From Bolinopsis microptera (Eukaryota; Ctenophora; Tentaculata; Lobata; Bolinopsidae): 51,197 nt of DNA. Shown here in pieces: positions 43,101-51,197 of the stretch. The notes under the pieces are model-generated. The model saw only the letters and a program-made list of their open reading frames with translations. It was not told the origin of the DNA and did no database searches. The DNA lies in contig NW_026971796.1 in NCBI RefSeq assembly GCF_026151205.1, forward strand, positions 1-51,197. Reading direction: 5' to 3'. The stretch's first letter is position 1. Every line of letters starts with the position of its first letter. Position numbers and translations under genes: made by a program.

Positions 43101-46100
43101 GATCCGGGTGCCTGTGCACTGCTCTTGATGGACCCGCGGTACACTGTGATCGAAGAGGTTCTGGCTAGACCGAGTCATGGAGTACAAAGACCCGTGCTCG
43201 GGGGTAATGGAAAATCGCTCGTACTTTCCTGGCAGCTTCCTCCTGAAAACAACTGGGCGTGCAGCTCCGAGAGTGATGGTCAGGATGGAACTATCGGGGT
43301 CAAGCGACGGCTCGTTGTCGCTGTGGGGAGGAATGTGAGCTGTGTGTGAGTCGTATTTAGTCACCAAGAAACTATTTGAGGATTCATGGACATCGGGGGA
43401 CAAAGATACGAGTTTATCAATAATAAGTTTCAGATATGGGTTTGAGTCAAAGTCCCTAGCCTTGTGGTGGCTCCCCCCGTACTTATAAGGCAATGATCCG
43501 TAATAAGCCGTTTTCCTGCTCCCAAAATCACGGTCATATTCTGTCCCTGAGTCCAAGACTCCTGCATCAAAATCTGCGAACGGATTACCTTCGTAAAGTT
43601 CGTAAGGTTCCAGATTACCTGGTGAGTGCTGACTAACTGGAGCATCTGACGGTGCTGGAGCTGGAGGTGGAGAGAAGCAGATGTCAGCGTTCTCTGGAAC
43701 TGCAGGCGGAGCACACGTAGCTGGTGTTTGGAGGTCTGCTACCAGTGTCTGGGCGGAGTCGATGTTCTTCTTCAGCTCCTCCAACTGGGAGTTCGCTTCA
43801 CAGACGTGCCTCGAAAAATGGGAGGTTAGATCGTTCAGTCTGTGTGTCAGTGCGTCGCCGTCAGTCATTAGAACACGAGTAAAGTGTTGTTTGAGGGAGA
43901 ACTCCTTTTTCCTAGGAGTGTCACGTAATTCGACGTAGCTCTTGTCGTCGTAAATTCTCGTGAGCTCATCAAAAATTTGTTGGTCCGACAATTTGTCGAC
44001 TAAATCAATGCAGAGTTGTGGGCTATAGCATCTGATGTTTGTCTGTGTCGAACAATCAATTTTCAAGACTGTACCTGCACTTTGTAGATTTGCCAGGTAG
44101 CCCTCTTTAAGACTGTAGGTAGCGGTGGGCGTGCCGCTACCTGGCGGCCCGGTGGAGTGTTGAGAAGACGCTGGACTGGTCATGTCTGTCAGGTGATGGT
44201 GGTGGTCCGGTCTGTTGAGTCGGTACAAGAATGACGTCAACACAGTACAACACGTACTATCTTATCAGCAATCCATTAGCGAGTGAAATTGCTAACGAAT
44301 TGAAAAGTAAATGTGATCGAATGAAGTGAAAAGTAAATGTGATCGAATGATTTGAAAAGTAAATGTGATCGAAACAGTGCTAATATTCCACTGTTTAGCC
44401 GTTGTAGTTTATACCTGAATTTTATCTTGCACGTGTTATGACGTCACGTGTTATAACTCTACGTGTCATGAAGTCACGTATTAACTGTTATGACGTCATA
44501 TTTCATAACGTCACGTTTCCCAGGACCCCCAAGTTACACTGGAGGAAGTGTTATAACGCGTTACACCCTAGAGATTTTCAGAGATGACTGGTTACAACTC
44601 TACACTGGAACTGAGACTTCTTTCCTCGTTACAGAACTGACACCTGGTTTGTAACTATTACTTGCGATATGATATCGTATTTAATAATGAAGCTTGACTT
44701 AGTCAACCTTTTAGTGCAACCTTTTAGACAGCGCATGCTACATGCGTGGACATGTATATTAATGTCCACGTTGTATATCCTTGTAGCTAGTGGAAACATT
44801 AACTGCCTAAAGACCGTAAGTCGTAACCATCAAATTATTTAATCATTTTAACAAACGCTTACCAAGACGAACCCTAGGAAAGAGTTACAGATTCAGACTA
44901 AGATGTCACAACTGTGCTGGAGCCAGTCTCTACTCTAACACCGTTAACTTTGTGACAGCCCCCGCTCCACCTCTAGCTCCACAACCTCCTGTTATCACTA
45001 GCAAGGGGCCTTATGCTGCAATTATAGCTTGGCCGGTTCGTTTCACCTTTAACTTTTATTTCCTTCTACAATCTACTGTTTAGTATCGGTTTTGAACATA
45101 TTAAAAGGGTCTACTTGATTCAGAAATGGACGGCGCGGTGGATATTTTAAGCCATTATGTTGACGAAATTGCTGCGCGCATAGGTGCGTTTACGTACTCA
45201 TTTCCCAATAAACGTGTCGTTAAATTTAGTAGCTCAAAAGTAGATATTATGAGACAAAACTAATTAAATATACAGTAAGCTGTTCTCTAGCTGTTATCCA
45301 GCTGCATTGCAGTCGTTTTCAACATTAAGGGCTTTATTCAGTTCTAAACAACACTTTTGGACCGCGCGCTGATCAGTAAATTTTACTTTTGGCTATAAAT
45401 AGTCTACTGTTAGGTGTTCGATAAAATAAGGTTCGAGGTTTAGGATTTTTGACTCGTAGACAGTGCAAATTAACTTAGGCCTTTAACTGATAGTTGTGAC
45501 CTTCAGGAGACGTCTACAAATGGAGCACCAATAACTTCATACTCAGTCGATATGTGTCTTCTCGGTGACACCTTTGCTGAGGTAATTTCTTTTTTTAATA
45601 CATATATAAGGTCTTTGTGTAATGCTGTTAACAAATAAACTGTGGTCTTACAGGAAATGTGAAAAATTTCTAACATAAACCGACCTATCAGATGTATATT
45701 TACACTCTAAAGTAAACAACAACTACTACCAGTAAGTAAACAAATGCTCACTGTTTAGTTATTAAAACACTAAAGTAAACAACTGCTCAGGTGTACAATG
45801 ATAAAGAAACGGAATGTGTAGTCAGGAACCTGAACCCAGGTTCTACATACTACTGTATAGTTAAAGCAAATAGTGTAGTAGGACAGAGTGTTCCTAGCGA
45901 GGTTGCTGTTTATCACTCTCCGCCTGCCCCTCCTGAGCCTCCTACTAAAATACACCTGGTTAGTAACCACTTAGTAACCATTTAGTTATAACTTAGTAAC
46001 CACTGCACTGAGTAACCACTTAGTAACCATTTAGTTATCACTTAGTAACCACTTATCAACACAGGATTATTATAAAGGAGTACTTAGTGTTACCATACCA

Positions 46101-47988
46101 AAACAAATAATTTAAAAAAGGATTTTCTAGTACATATTCTGATGTCAGGTGACAACTCCACTTGACCTCATCGTAACTCCACCTTGTCCAGGTTGAGAGC
46201 AGTGACAGTTCACTGAAGATAAGCTGGGATCCTCCATCCAGTCCTGGTGCTGATATTCTCCACTACAACGTGTGTTTTAACAACGGACCAGCTAGTAAAT
46301 GTGTGGAAAATGAGTTTTATGTAAGTTCAGTTTTCTGTTATACGAGTTAATTTCAACAAGTTAAGATATGATTACGTTAACTGAATCTTATTTATTGAGA
46401 TTGAAAACAACGTATTAATATTATTGAGGTGACTAACAAAAGACTCCAATATTCAGATAGAAAGTTTGAACAGTGAGACTCAGTATAAAGTAAGAGTTCA
46501 GGCTGTTAACTCAGTGGGATCCGGCCAATTCAGGTAACTTGCCAACCAACATTTGATATGTTTTCTTAACTTTAAGTAAATAAAGGCTGAGTGAAGTTTA
46601 TTGTATACTGTAATATAGCAGAATTAGATAAAGGTTGAATCACATGGTCAGGTTTAACTTCTCCCCTCCCCACAGCTCTGCTAAAGTAGTGGTCACAGGA
46701 ACTCCTCTTCCCCCAGCCCTGACCGGTCCAATACTTCTCTCATCACGTGGTCACAACTTCCTGAAAGTCGGCTGGACTAGTGTGCGCTCTGTCAAGTCTT
46801 ATCTACTGGAACGAGCAAGTGCTGAGTCGTGAGTAGTTTTGGATCACACAGTTTCGTTTTGTTTAAATTCGGGCAGTTTCCGTTTCAGACTTCAGTTTTA
46901 TGATCTATCCGCATGTCATTCATTTAAAAAAAGTTTTCAGTATCTTCGCTAGAAATAACGCTAAAATGTCGAAATTCCACGACACTAACTCCAGTCAAAC
47001 TTCAGTGATGACTTTATATCGGTATACGAAGGGAACAAGCCCCAAGTAAAGATAAGCAAACTATCTGCCAACACAGACTACAAAATACGTGTATGTGGGG
47101 TGAACAATGCTGGTACTGGACCCTGGTTACTGGCTACCTTCTCTACTGACTCCATCCCTCCTCCTCCTATTACTAGTTAGTCAAACACAAGGATATATTT
47201 TATCACTAGTTAGTCGAAAACGCAAGGACATTTTTTCTATATGTATTCGTGAAGTTAACGAGGTCTGATCGTCATCTTCTTACAGCGTTCGATGTCTGTG
47301 TGCAGTAGTCCCATTGCCTTAGTATTGCTGTACAACTACTGCAGTATTCGTGAAGTAGTTATGATCATTTTAAATGAATGGTACTCCTGATAACACAGCA
47401 TATAACACTCTTTTACCCTCTTTTCAGAGGTGTACAAGTCGATAAAAGAGAACCAACTGACCATTTCCTGGCAAGTGAAGGATAAACTACAAGAAGAGGA
47501 GCTGTTCCAAATCTTACACTCCACTGATGGTGATATTTTCACTCCGGTAAGTTTCTCGGCCAATCAGAAAGCATTTTTATGTCACGTGACTACCATCTTC
47601 CTGATGAAAGTTGATAAGAGTTTCATCCAAAAAATTGTTGTTTATAAAACTAAAATTTTTCAAATTTAACCGTGTATATTTGCAGATATACGAAGGACTA
47701 GATCGTAATTTCACGACCTCGATTCTCCCCGAAACTACCTACTCTTTTAAAGTGAGAGTAAAACGAGACTCCACCGGTCCACCAGAGTACGGACCCTTCT
47801 CCCAGACTCTCCTCGTCAAACTGAAACCACCTCCTCTAGAGAGGAAAGAAAGTGAAAGAGAAACCAAATTAGTTGAAAAAGAAATTGAAAGTGGTGGCAC
47901 GTTTGAGGACTCGCACGTGGTGGTCTTCATTTTGCTGGCCATGTGTCTGCCAGCTGTGCTGACGGTGGTTTACTTTATTTATTTTTAG
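28125..47988 (+). CDS. FNDC3: FNDC3-like membrane protein with nine fibronectin type III domains (5' end missing)
   Basis: Exons: 28125-28246, 29083-29220, 29419-29542, 29656-29821, 30003-30141, 30337-30509, 30723-30853, 31552-31673, 31896-32034, 32183-32354, 32524-32669, 44524-44646, 44878-45035, 45507-45581, 45791-45958, 46192-46320, 46457-46533, 46676-46828, 47006-47175, 47428-47546, 47686-47988. Phases join without a break into 1014 residues plus a stop. An Arg/Glu-rich helix (EKLREKLRERQ) precedes nine FN3 domains, each with the Trp strand (for example AVVSW, LNVKW, AIIAW, LKISW, LTISW) and the later Tyr motif. A C-terminal hydrophobic anchor (VVVFILLAMCLPAVLTVVYF) ends it. Nine FN3 domains plus a tail anchor is the FNDC3A/B plan. 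The Pro-rich N-terminus, about 200 residues in vertebrates, is not seen. Many donors are GTTAGT. Intron 11 is 11.9 kb and full of mobile DNA; others are under about 1.5 kb. Confidence 0.92.
28249..28460. repeat. 11-bp minisatellite starting at a splice donor
   Basis: TTACCTTAAAG and close variants repeat about 18 times, beginning within the GTGAGTTACC donor region of the first identified FNDC3-like exon. Confidence 0.9.
30159..30715. repeat. CACGTG / TGACGTCA clusters in FNDC3-like introns
   Basis: Three groups, at 30159-30183, 30519-30562 and 30671-30715, alternate the palindromes CACGTG and TGACGTCA (or near forms). They sit in the introns flanking exons 30337-30509 and 30723-30853 and stop at the exon edges. 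Confidence 0.75.
31320..31392. repeat. Tandem CACGTGATATTACGTCACAC array
   Basis: The unit CCACGTGATATTACGTCACA repeats three and a half times with a period of about 20-21 bases. Confidence 0.85.
31829..31884. repeat. TGACGTCACAC array just before an exon
   Basis: TATGACGTCACAC recurs three times at about 20-base spacing, ending about 12 bases before the exon that starts at 31896. Confidence 0.8.
32365..32508. repeat. Degenerate CACGTG / TGACGTCA array filling an intron
   Basis: At least six alternating units fill almost the whole 169-base intron between exons ending at 32354 and starting at 32524. Confidence 0.85.
33221..33308. repeat. CACGTG / TGACGTCA array in the giant intron
   Basis: Four units (TCACGTGGTGTGACGTCATA and variants) at about 21-base spacing, near the left edge of the LINE-rich intron. 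Confidence 0.85.
33430..38638 (-). mobile_element. CR1-group non-LTR retrotransposon with N-terminal double PHD
   Basis: The coding region is 37878-34113. Downstream (minus strand) lies a 3' region with AATAAA at about 33466 and a GCCCTTAAGGGT hairpin, and the element probably stops near 33430. Upstream, 37880-38638 looks non-coding and may be its 5' UTR, ending where the 405-bp repeats begin. Borders are approximate. Confidence 0.7.
34113..37878 (-). CDS. LINE polyprotein: two PHD fingers, APE endonuclease, reverse transcriptase
   Basis: The frame is open from about 37878, about 1255 residues to the stop. First PHD: CGTC, CATC, HHKC, WSCKSC. Second PHD: CYAC, CDWC, HVKC, CVKC. Then the APE endonuclease: FSLNVRSLHNN, FNETNC, VFTGDYNVDLVKHE, LIDHVYTND, NVSDHLATL. 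The reverse transcriptase has NYRPISLLS, LLLDYSKAFDVIEH, GVPQGSILGPLLFVIYINDL and YADD at 35087-35076. Its C-terminal tail contains HSFVQSHLNFCSLVWG. PHD domains are known in CR1-type ORF1 proteins; here they are joined to the endonuclease in one frame. No in-frame ATG precedes the fingers, so the start is unknown (non-AUG, reinitiation, or a missing 5' part). The enzyme frame itself is unbroken. Confidence 0.88.
38639..42320. repeat. 405-bp satellite-like array, about 9.1 copies, almost identical
   Basis: The 405-base unit repeats from 38639 to 42320. I saw one clear difference, C to G at about 39787 in the third copy. Each unit holds AATAAA, three internal 21-base subrepeats (TCACTGAAGTCATCAGC type) and short open readings on both strands (82 codons minus, 63 codons plus). 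The ends are sharp. It separates the PHD-RT ORF from the AlkB-SGNH ORF. The homogeneity implies recent amplification or gene conversion. Confidence 0.97.
42321..42434. other. Short spacer between the 405-bp array and the AlkB-SGNH stop
   Basis: AT-rich sequence with no reading frame of note. If the ORF and the array belong to one element, this is its inter-ORF spacer. Confidence 0.4.
42435..44183 (-). CDS. AlkB-like 2OG-Fe(II) dioxygenase fused to SGNH-type esterase (probable retrotransposon ORF1)
   Basis: The first ATG is at 44183, giving 582 residues; the frame is open 20 codons further up from a GTG. Positions here count from that GTG. Residues 1-240: no domain, Pro-rich, with a short helical stretch near 140-170. 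Residues about 245-390: AlkB-like core with YYGSLPYKYGG, PPHSDNEP (iron ligands H307, D309), FDHSVPR (third ligand H366) and RISITCR (R380, R386, 2OG binding). Residues 411-570: SGNH hydrolase with LILSDSKN (nucleophile S420), AGINDL and DGIHFN (D552, H555). SGNH esterases are known in CR1-type LINE ORF1; AlkB domains are known in some plant RNA viruses. The fusion beside LINE DNA suggests a retroelement protein acting on element RNA or DNA. All catalytic residues look intact. Confidence 0.82.
   Translation of the reverse strand: MTSPASSQHSTGPPGSGTPTATYSLKEGYLANLQSAGTVLKIDCSTQTNIRCYSPQLCIDLVDKLSDQQIFDELTRIYDDKSYVELRDTPRKKEFSLKQHFTRVLMTDGDALTHRLNDLTSHFSRHVCEANSQLEELKKNIDSAQTLVADLQTPATCAPPAVPENADICFSPPPAPAPSDAPVSQHSPGNLEPYELYEGNPFADFDAGVLDSGTEYDRDFGSRKTAYYGSLPYKYGGSHHKARDFDSNPYLKLIIDKLVSLSPDVHESSNSFLVTKYDSHTAHIPPHSDNEPSLDPDSSILTITLGAARPVVFRRKLPGKYERFSITPEHGSLYSMTRSSQNLFDHSVPRVHQEQCTGTRISITCRTLISPSSRPKQSPVSHPSTTSQPGPKRVLILSDSKNASFDCSELQEPAVAFRNDLFLLRDLDQHDESIRQADVVLISAGINDLRKNGADPQTLHNHVKLFIDKYRHLNVQFLFDSISPLSINADRFNKMNRTIDLTNELMLQLSLRSRNFKLFDNVLFGLPHLARDGIHFNKLGKSVLTRCWVHCILLTLGLRKGPLPLRVLYANIVERFSRSTYR
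44299..44376. repeat. Three 26-bp tandem units upstream of the AlkB-SGNH ORF
   Basis: TGAAAAGTAAATGTGATCGA recurs at 44301, 44327 and 44353. It lies about 120 bases upstream of the minus-strand start codon, a position where LINE leaders can carry promoter repeats. Confidence 0.8.
44429..44516. repeat. CACGTG / ACGTCA cluster before FNDC3-like exon 12
   Basis: Five ACGT-core units (CACGTGTTATGACGTCACGT and decayed variants) end next to the acceptor of the exon starting at 44524. Confidence 0.8.
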
Positions 47989-48903
47989 TAACACTGTCAC
48001 GTGATAGGTTTATTGTTAATTATTCATGTTATTCATTTAGATTGTGTTTTGTGAACATTATGTACGGGAAATAGACACGTGATATGACGTCACACCACGT
48101 GTCATGACGTCATTTGTTATTTATTTAGGTTTAAATATTGTTATTTCATTATCTTTGATCTGTGATTATATGGTTGAGGTTTCTTTAATTTCAGTTAAAT
48201 TATGTAAACAATTTGCAGTGAGATCAATTATTTGATAAGGGGTTCTTTATCATTCTCAGTGTCAATTGATAACGTGAAGATTAGGACAATATTTTGACTT
48301 GCTGATTAATAAGCCGAATTTAAGTAAAGTGTTTTAATGTTTTGAATTAGTAATAGGAACCATATATTAAAACTTCAAATTAATGTAGATAAACAGATAA
48401 TATTCCTTGCAAAAATTCGAAGCAAAATTATTGGGTTTTATTTTGCAGTCAGTTTTAAAAGTATAGACATTAGAAGTGGCCCAGAGCAGGTGAAGACGAT
48501 TACATCTACGGCTCGGTAGTCCAGATTCTTGTTGGCACCTCTTCAACTTTAATTGTATGGAGCATGTAATCGAGCTAACTCAAGATAATTAGCTTAATTA
48601 AAAAATAGCGACTGCCATATTACTTTTTTTTTGTGCTCTGGTGCCTGAATATGCTAATATGTAAACAATTATGTACCCTGCCGTGTAATACAGTTTATAG
48701 GACATTTCAGAATGTCCTATATAAACGGACTCAGAAAATTAGATTAAAAAGGTCTTCGCATAAATCTAACTTAATTAACATAAAACTCACGTGCACGTGT
48801 ACTTGACAGATTTAAGTGGCCAGAAAAGTCAACATTTTTAGACTTTAGTGTTTGCTCAAATTTGTTTGCTACACGTGTATATTAACCAATATATTGTGTA
48901 ACC
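47989..48903. other. Intergenic spacer between two plus-strand genes
   Basis: It has a CACGTG/TGACGTCA pair of units at 48076-48113 and an inverted repeat TATAGGACATT with AATGTCCTATA near 48697-48722. It should hold the 3' UTR of the FNDC3-like gene and the promoter of the next gene. A clear poly(A) signal was not found. Confidence 0.45.
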
Positions 48904-50756
48904 ATGGTAACCAAGTGTAGTCCTAGTAACGGAAATTTGTTTATCCTTCTTCTTTGTTTCTGGAGACAAGTCAACTGTAAAGGGGGATCTGCAGGAGGAG
49001 GGGGAGTTAAGGGTGGTTCATGTAAGTTCAATTATTAACATGTAATAGGGAGATCAATATCCTTAACCTATATTTATCATAGATCTATCTACCGGTGGCA
49101 TCACACGAGACAAGATTGTCAGACATATACAGGGTGTACCGCATAAAGTGTGACTTTTTATAGACGGAGACTAACTAAAAATGAATCGAAATATGATTTT
49201 TTTTTCCTTGTTGATTAGGTCCGATCACCATGTCATAATTCTGCCCTACTGGCAACTTGTCAATTAATAATCTGAACATTCCCAGACGAAGGCCATTTTC
49301 CAGTGTTCAGGGATAATAGTTGGAAAATATACGCTCCCGTTCTTATCTGTATCACCCTTATCTTGTGCTGTCTTTTCTACGATAAGGTTTATCAACTATT
49401 TCTGAGGATACGCTTTGAGAGGGTAGGTTCCACTCCACTCCACTCCACTCAACTCCACTCCACTCCACTCCACTCCATTCCACTCCACTCCACTCCACTC
49501 CACTCCACTCCACTCCACTCCACTCCACTCCACTCCACTCCACTCAAGTCCACTCCACTCAACTCCACTCCACTCCACTCCACTCCACTCCACTCCACTC
49601 CACTCCACTCCACTCCACTCCACTCCACTCCACTCCACTCCACTCCACTCCACTCCACTCCACTCCACTCCACTCAACTCCACTCCACTCCACTCCACTC
49701 CACTCCACTCCACTCCACTCCACTCCACTCCACTCCACTCCACTCCACTCCACTCCACTCCACTCAACTCCACTCCACTCCACTCCACTCCACTCCACTC
49801 CACTCCACTCCACTCCACTCCACTCCACTCCACTCCACTCAACTCCACTCCACTCCACTCCACTCCACAGTCCACTCCACTCCACAGTCCACTCCACTCC
49901 ACTCCACTCCACTCCACTCCACTCCACTCCACTCCACTCCACTCCACTCCACTCCACTCCACTCCACTCCACTCCACTCCACTCCACTCCACTCCACTCC
50001 ACTCCACTCCTACACTTTGGTTTCTGTCTCATTTTCATTTTCAACAAAATAATGATATTAGTATCTTATAGTATTAGAATTTGTAATTATCACTAATACT
50101 TACCAATTTTCAATATCTATGGACTATGCGATATATATATCTTTTGTTATATCTTTTTTATATTTGCGTTATTTTATCCGCAGTGCTTATGAAAATCACT
50201 TTGACTATCAACGTTTAGTATTTTTATACAATCCGTACATGTGATCAACAACAAGTTAAAATATGTAAAGGTTTAACTTACATACTTTTAGGCATTTAAA
50301 TATTTTGTATTAAATAGCTTGAATTTTGACGATTATAAATCAATTCAGACACTAGAAGAAGCTGCAAATTCGACTCAAGAAGAAAGAATAAACTCGGTAA
50401 ATCTCCGGCCGCCAAGCAGCAGAAACCGTGTGGTTGTTCGTTATGCGGCAAGTTACCATGGAAACACGTCCACTTGTCTATGCGACGGACAAATGATTCG
50501 CGGCTACCACAGTGTGCCCAGGATTTCAAACATAGATGCTTACTATTGCAACCAGTGCAAGAATTACCGTCAGTTTGGAGCACCATATTATTGGAATGTG
50601 GAGAGAGATGATAATACCTTATATGGACATAACGTTCAATGTGGAAAGTGTGGGGCCAGGGGGGACTCGGTATTAAGTCAGGAAACAGTCACTCATAACA
50701 GCGTTAATAACTTTAGCAACAACCCGTCTCTACTCATGGAGACAAAAGAGTTATGA
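48904..50756 (+). CDS. Unrecognised 220-residue type I membrane protein with cysteine-pair cytoplasmic tail
   Basis: Exons 48904-49021, 49286-49422 and 50349-50756 join in phase (118, 137 and 408 bases) with GT-AG sites. The start ATG sits in ACCATGG. Residues about 10-24 (GNLFILLLCFW) form a signal peptide. A short Gly-rich luminal segment follows. A transmembrane helix (IYAPVLICITLILCCLFY) starts near residue 57. The tail has a Glu-rich stretch, then CLC, CNQC and CGKC, spaced about 25 and 27 residues apart. This may form a zinc-binding fold. The third exon could instead start about 33 bases earlier at a weaker acceptor, but only 50349 keeps phase. I do not recognise the family. Confidence 0.72.
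49430..50010. repeat. CCACT pentamer microsatellite, about 115 copies
   Basis: Nearly uninterrupted CTCCA/CCACT repeats with rare CTCAA and CACAG variants. It fills most of the second intron of the 220-residue gene, starting about 8 bases after the donor. Because the unit lacks stops in most frames, it gives long false reading frames on both strands. Confidence 0.97.
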
Positions 50757-51197
50757 CGGAGATAAAAGTGAAAGTGAAAGTGAATGTTTCAGCACAAGCT
50801 AAACTTATTCAGATTCTTCGTAAGCCTATCGCAACCAATTTTGAGTCTACAAAAGTTGAGTAATGAGTATCATTATTTCAACGATGTTTCAACAGCTTCA
50901 AACACAGTAAAACTAAAATCAAACTGAAATATTCAATTTATCCTAACAATGTAGAACGTGAGGTCGATGCCGAAAGAACATTAAGAAACTAACTAAACAA
51001 TAAACAAATTGTCTTTTCTCAAGTATTTTATCAATATAAAGGAAGCTGTTCATTGTTTCAAACGAATGTTTGAGATGCTCGAGGAGCTTAAAATGAATAT
51101 TCAAGCCATTTCACATAAATCATTATTAAAATAGATAATAATTTCCCACTTGTAGATTTTTATACTGAGCTTTAAATAACTATTATTTAAATAACTA
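50757..51197. other. 3' flank of the 220-residue gene
   Basis: GTGAAA hexamers at 50767-50785 follow the stop codon by about ten bases. AT-rich DNA with no reading frame follows. ACAATAAACAA at about 50996 is a possible poly(A) signal. Confidence 0.45.

Noticed and set aside
42583-43938. Plus-strand frames opposite the AlkB-SGNH ORF
   Set aside because: They are antisense shadows; only the minus strand shows coherent domain motifs.
49303-50052. Long open frames of Ser-Thr-Pro-Leu-His or Glu-Trp-Ser-Gly-Val repeats on both strands
   Set aside because: They are translations of the CCACT microsatellite, whose unit lacks stops; the real exon ends at 49422.

Overview
This is a window of animal nuclear DNA. 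It holds spliced genes with GT-AG introns, nine-FN3-domain and DDX3-type proteins that are typical of metazoans, several families of APE-type non-LTR retrotransposons, and many AT-rich repeats. Nothing in it is prokaryotic. The content points to an invertebrate with a repeat-rich, AT-rich genome. I cannot name the phylum from sequence alone.

Layout. (1) 333-10740, minus strand: a 13-exon DDX3/PL10-family DEAD-box RNA helicase. I rebuilt it exon by exon. All phases agree except for one missing base in exon 11. Its introns carry a TTAA-flanked terminal-inverted-repeat (TIR) element (498-1910), a poly-G/TIR element (4906-5681), a cloverleaf-shaped palindrome (5988-6152) and a 0.75-kb tandem duplication (6173-7675). 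(2) 10741-14200: gene-poor repeat mosaic, including a third poly-G/TIR element with a 7-bp target duplication (12150-14061). (3) 14205-19440, plus strand: a Jockey/I-like LINE with two intact overlapping ORFs. (4) 20010-24194, minus strand: a CR1/L2-like LINE whose ORF2 is broken near its start, followed on the plus strand by a truncated relative (24300-24945). (5) 24946-28124: foldback DNA and a local duplication. (6) 28125-47988, plus strand: 21 exons of an FNDC3-like nine-FN3 membrane protein; its 5' end is not found. Its one giant intron (32670-44523) holds, all on the minus strand, a PHD-endonuclease-RT ORF and a separate ORF that fuses an AlkB-like dioxygenase to an SGNH esterase. About nine nearly identical 405-bp tandem repeats lie between these two ORFs. 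(7) 48904-50756, plus strand: a three-exon gene for an unrecognised 220-residue single-pass membrane protein with a cysteine-pair-rich tail; a long CCACT array fills its second intron.

The three host genes have no obvious functional link: RNA helicase, ER/membrane FN3 protein, and unknown membrane protein. The rest is transposon biology. The most unusual item is the AlkB-SGNH fusion beside the retrotransposon ORF. Next are a recurring transposon architecture (poly-G in the TIR plus subterminal hairpins, seen in three unrelated elements), the four-way-junction palindrome, and arrays alternating CACGTG and TGACGTCA about every 21 bp in introns of both large genes and in nearby flanks.
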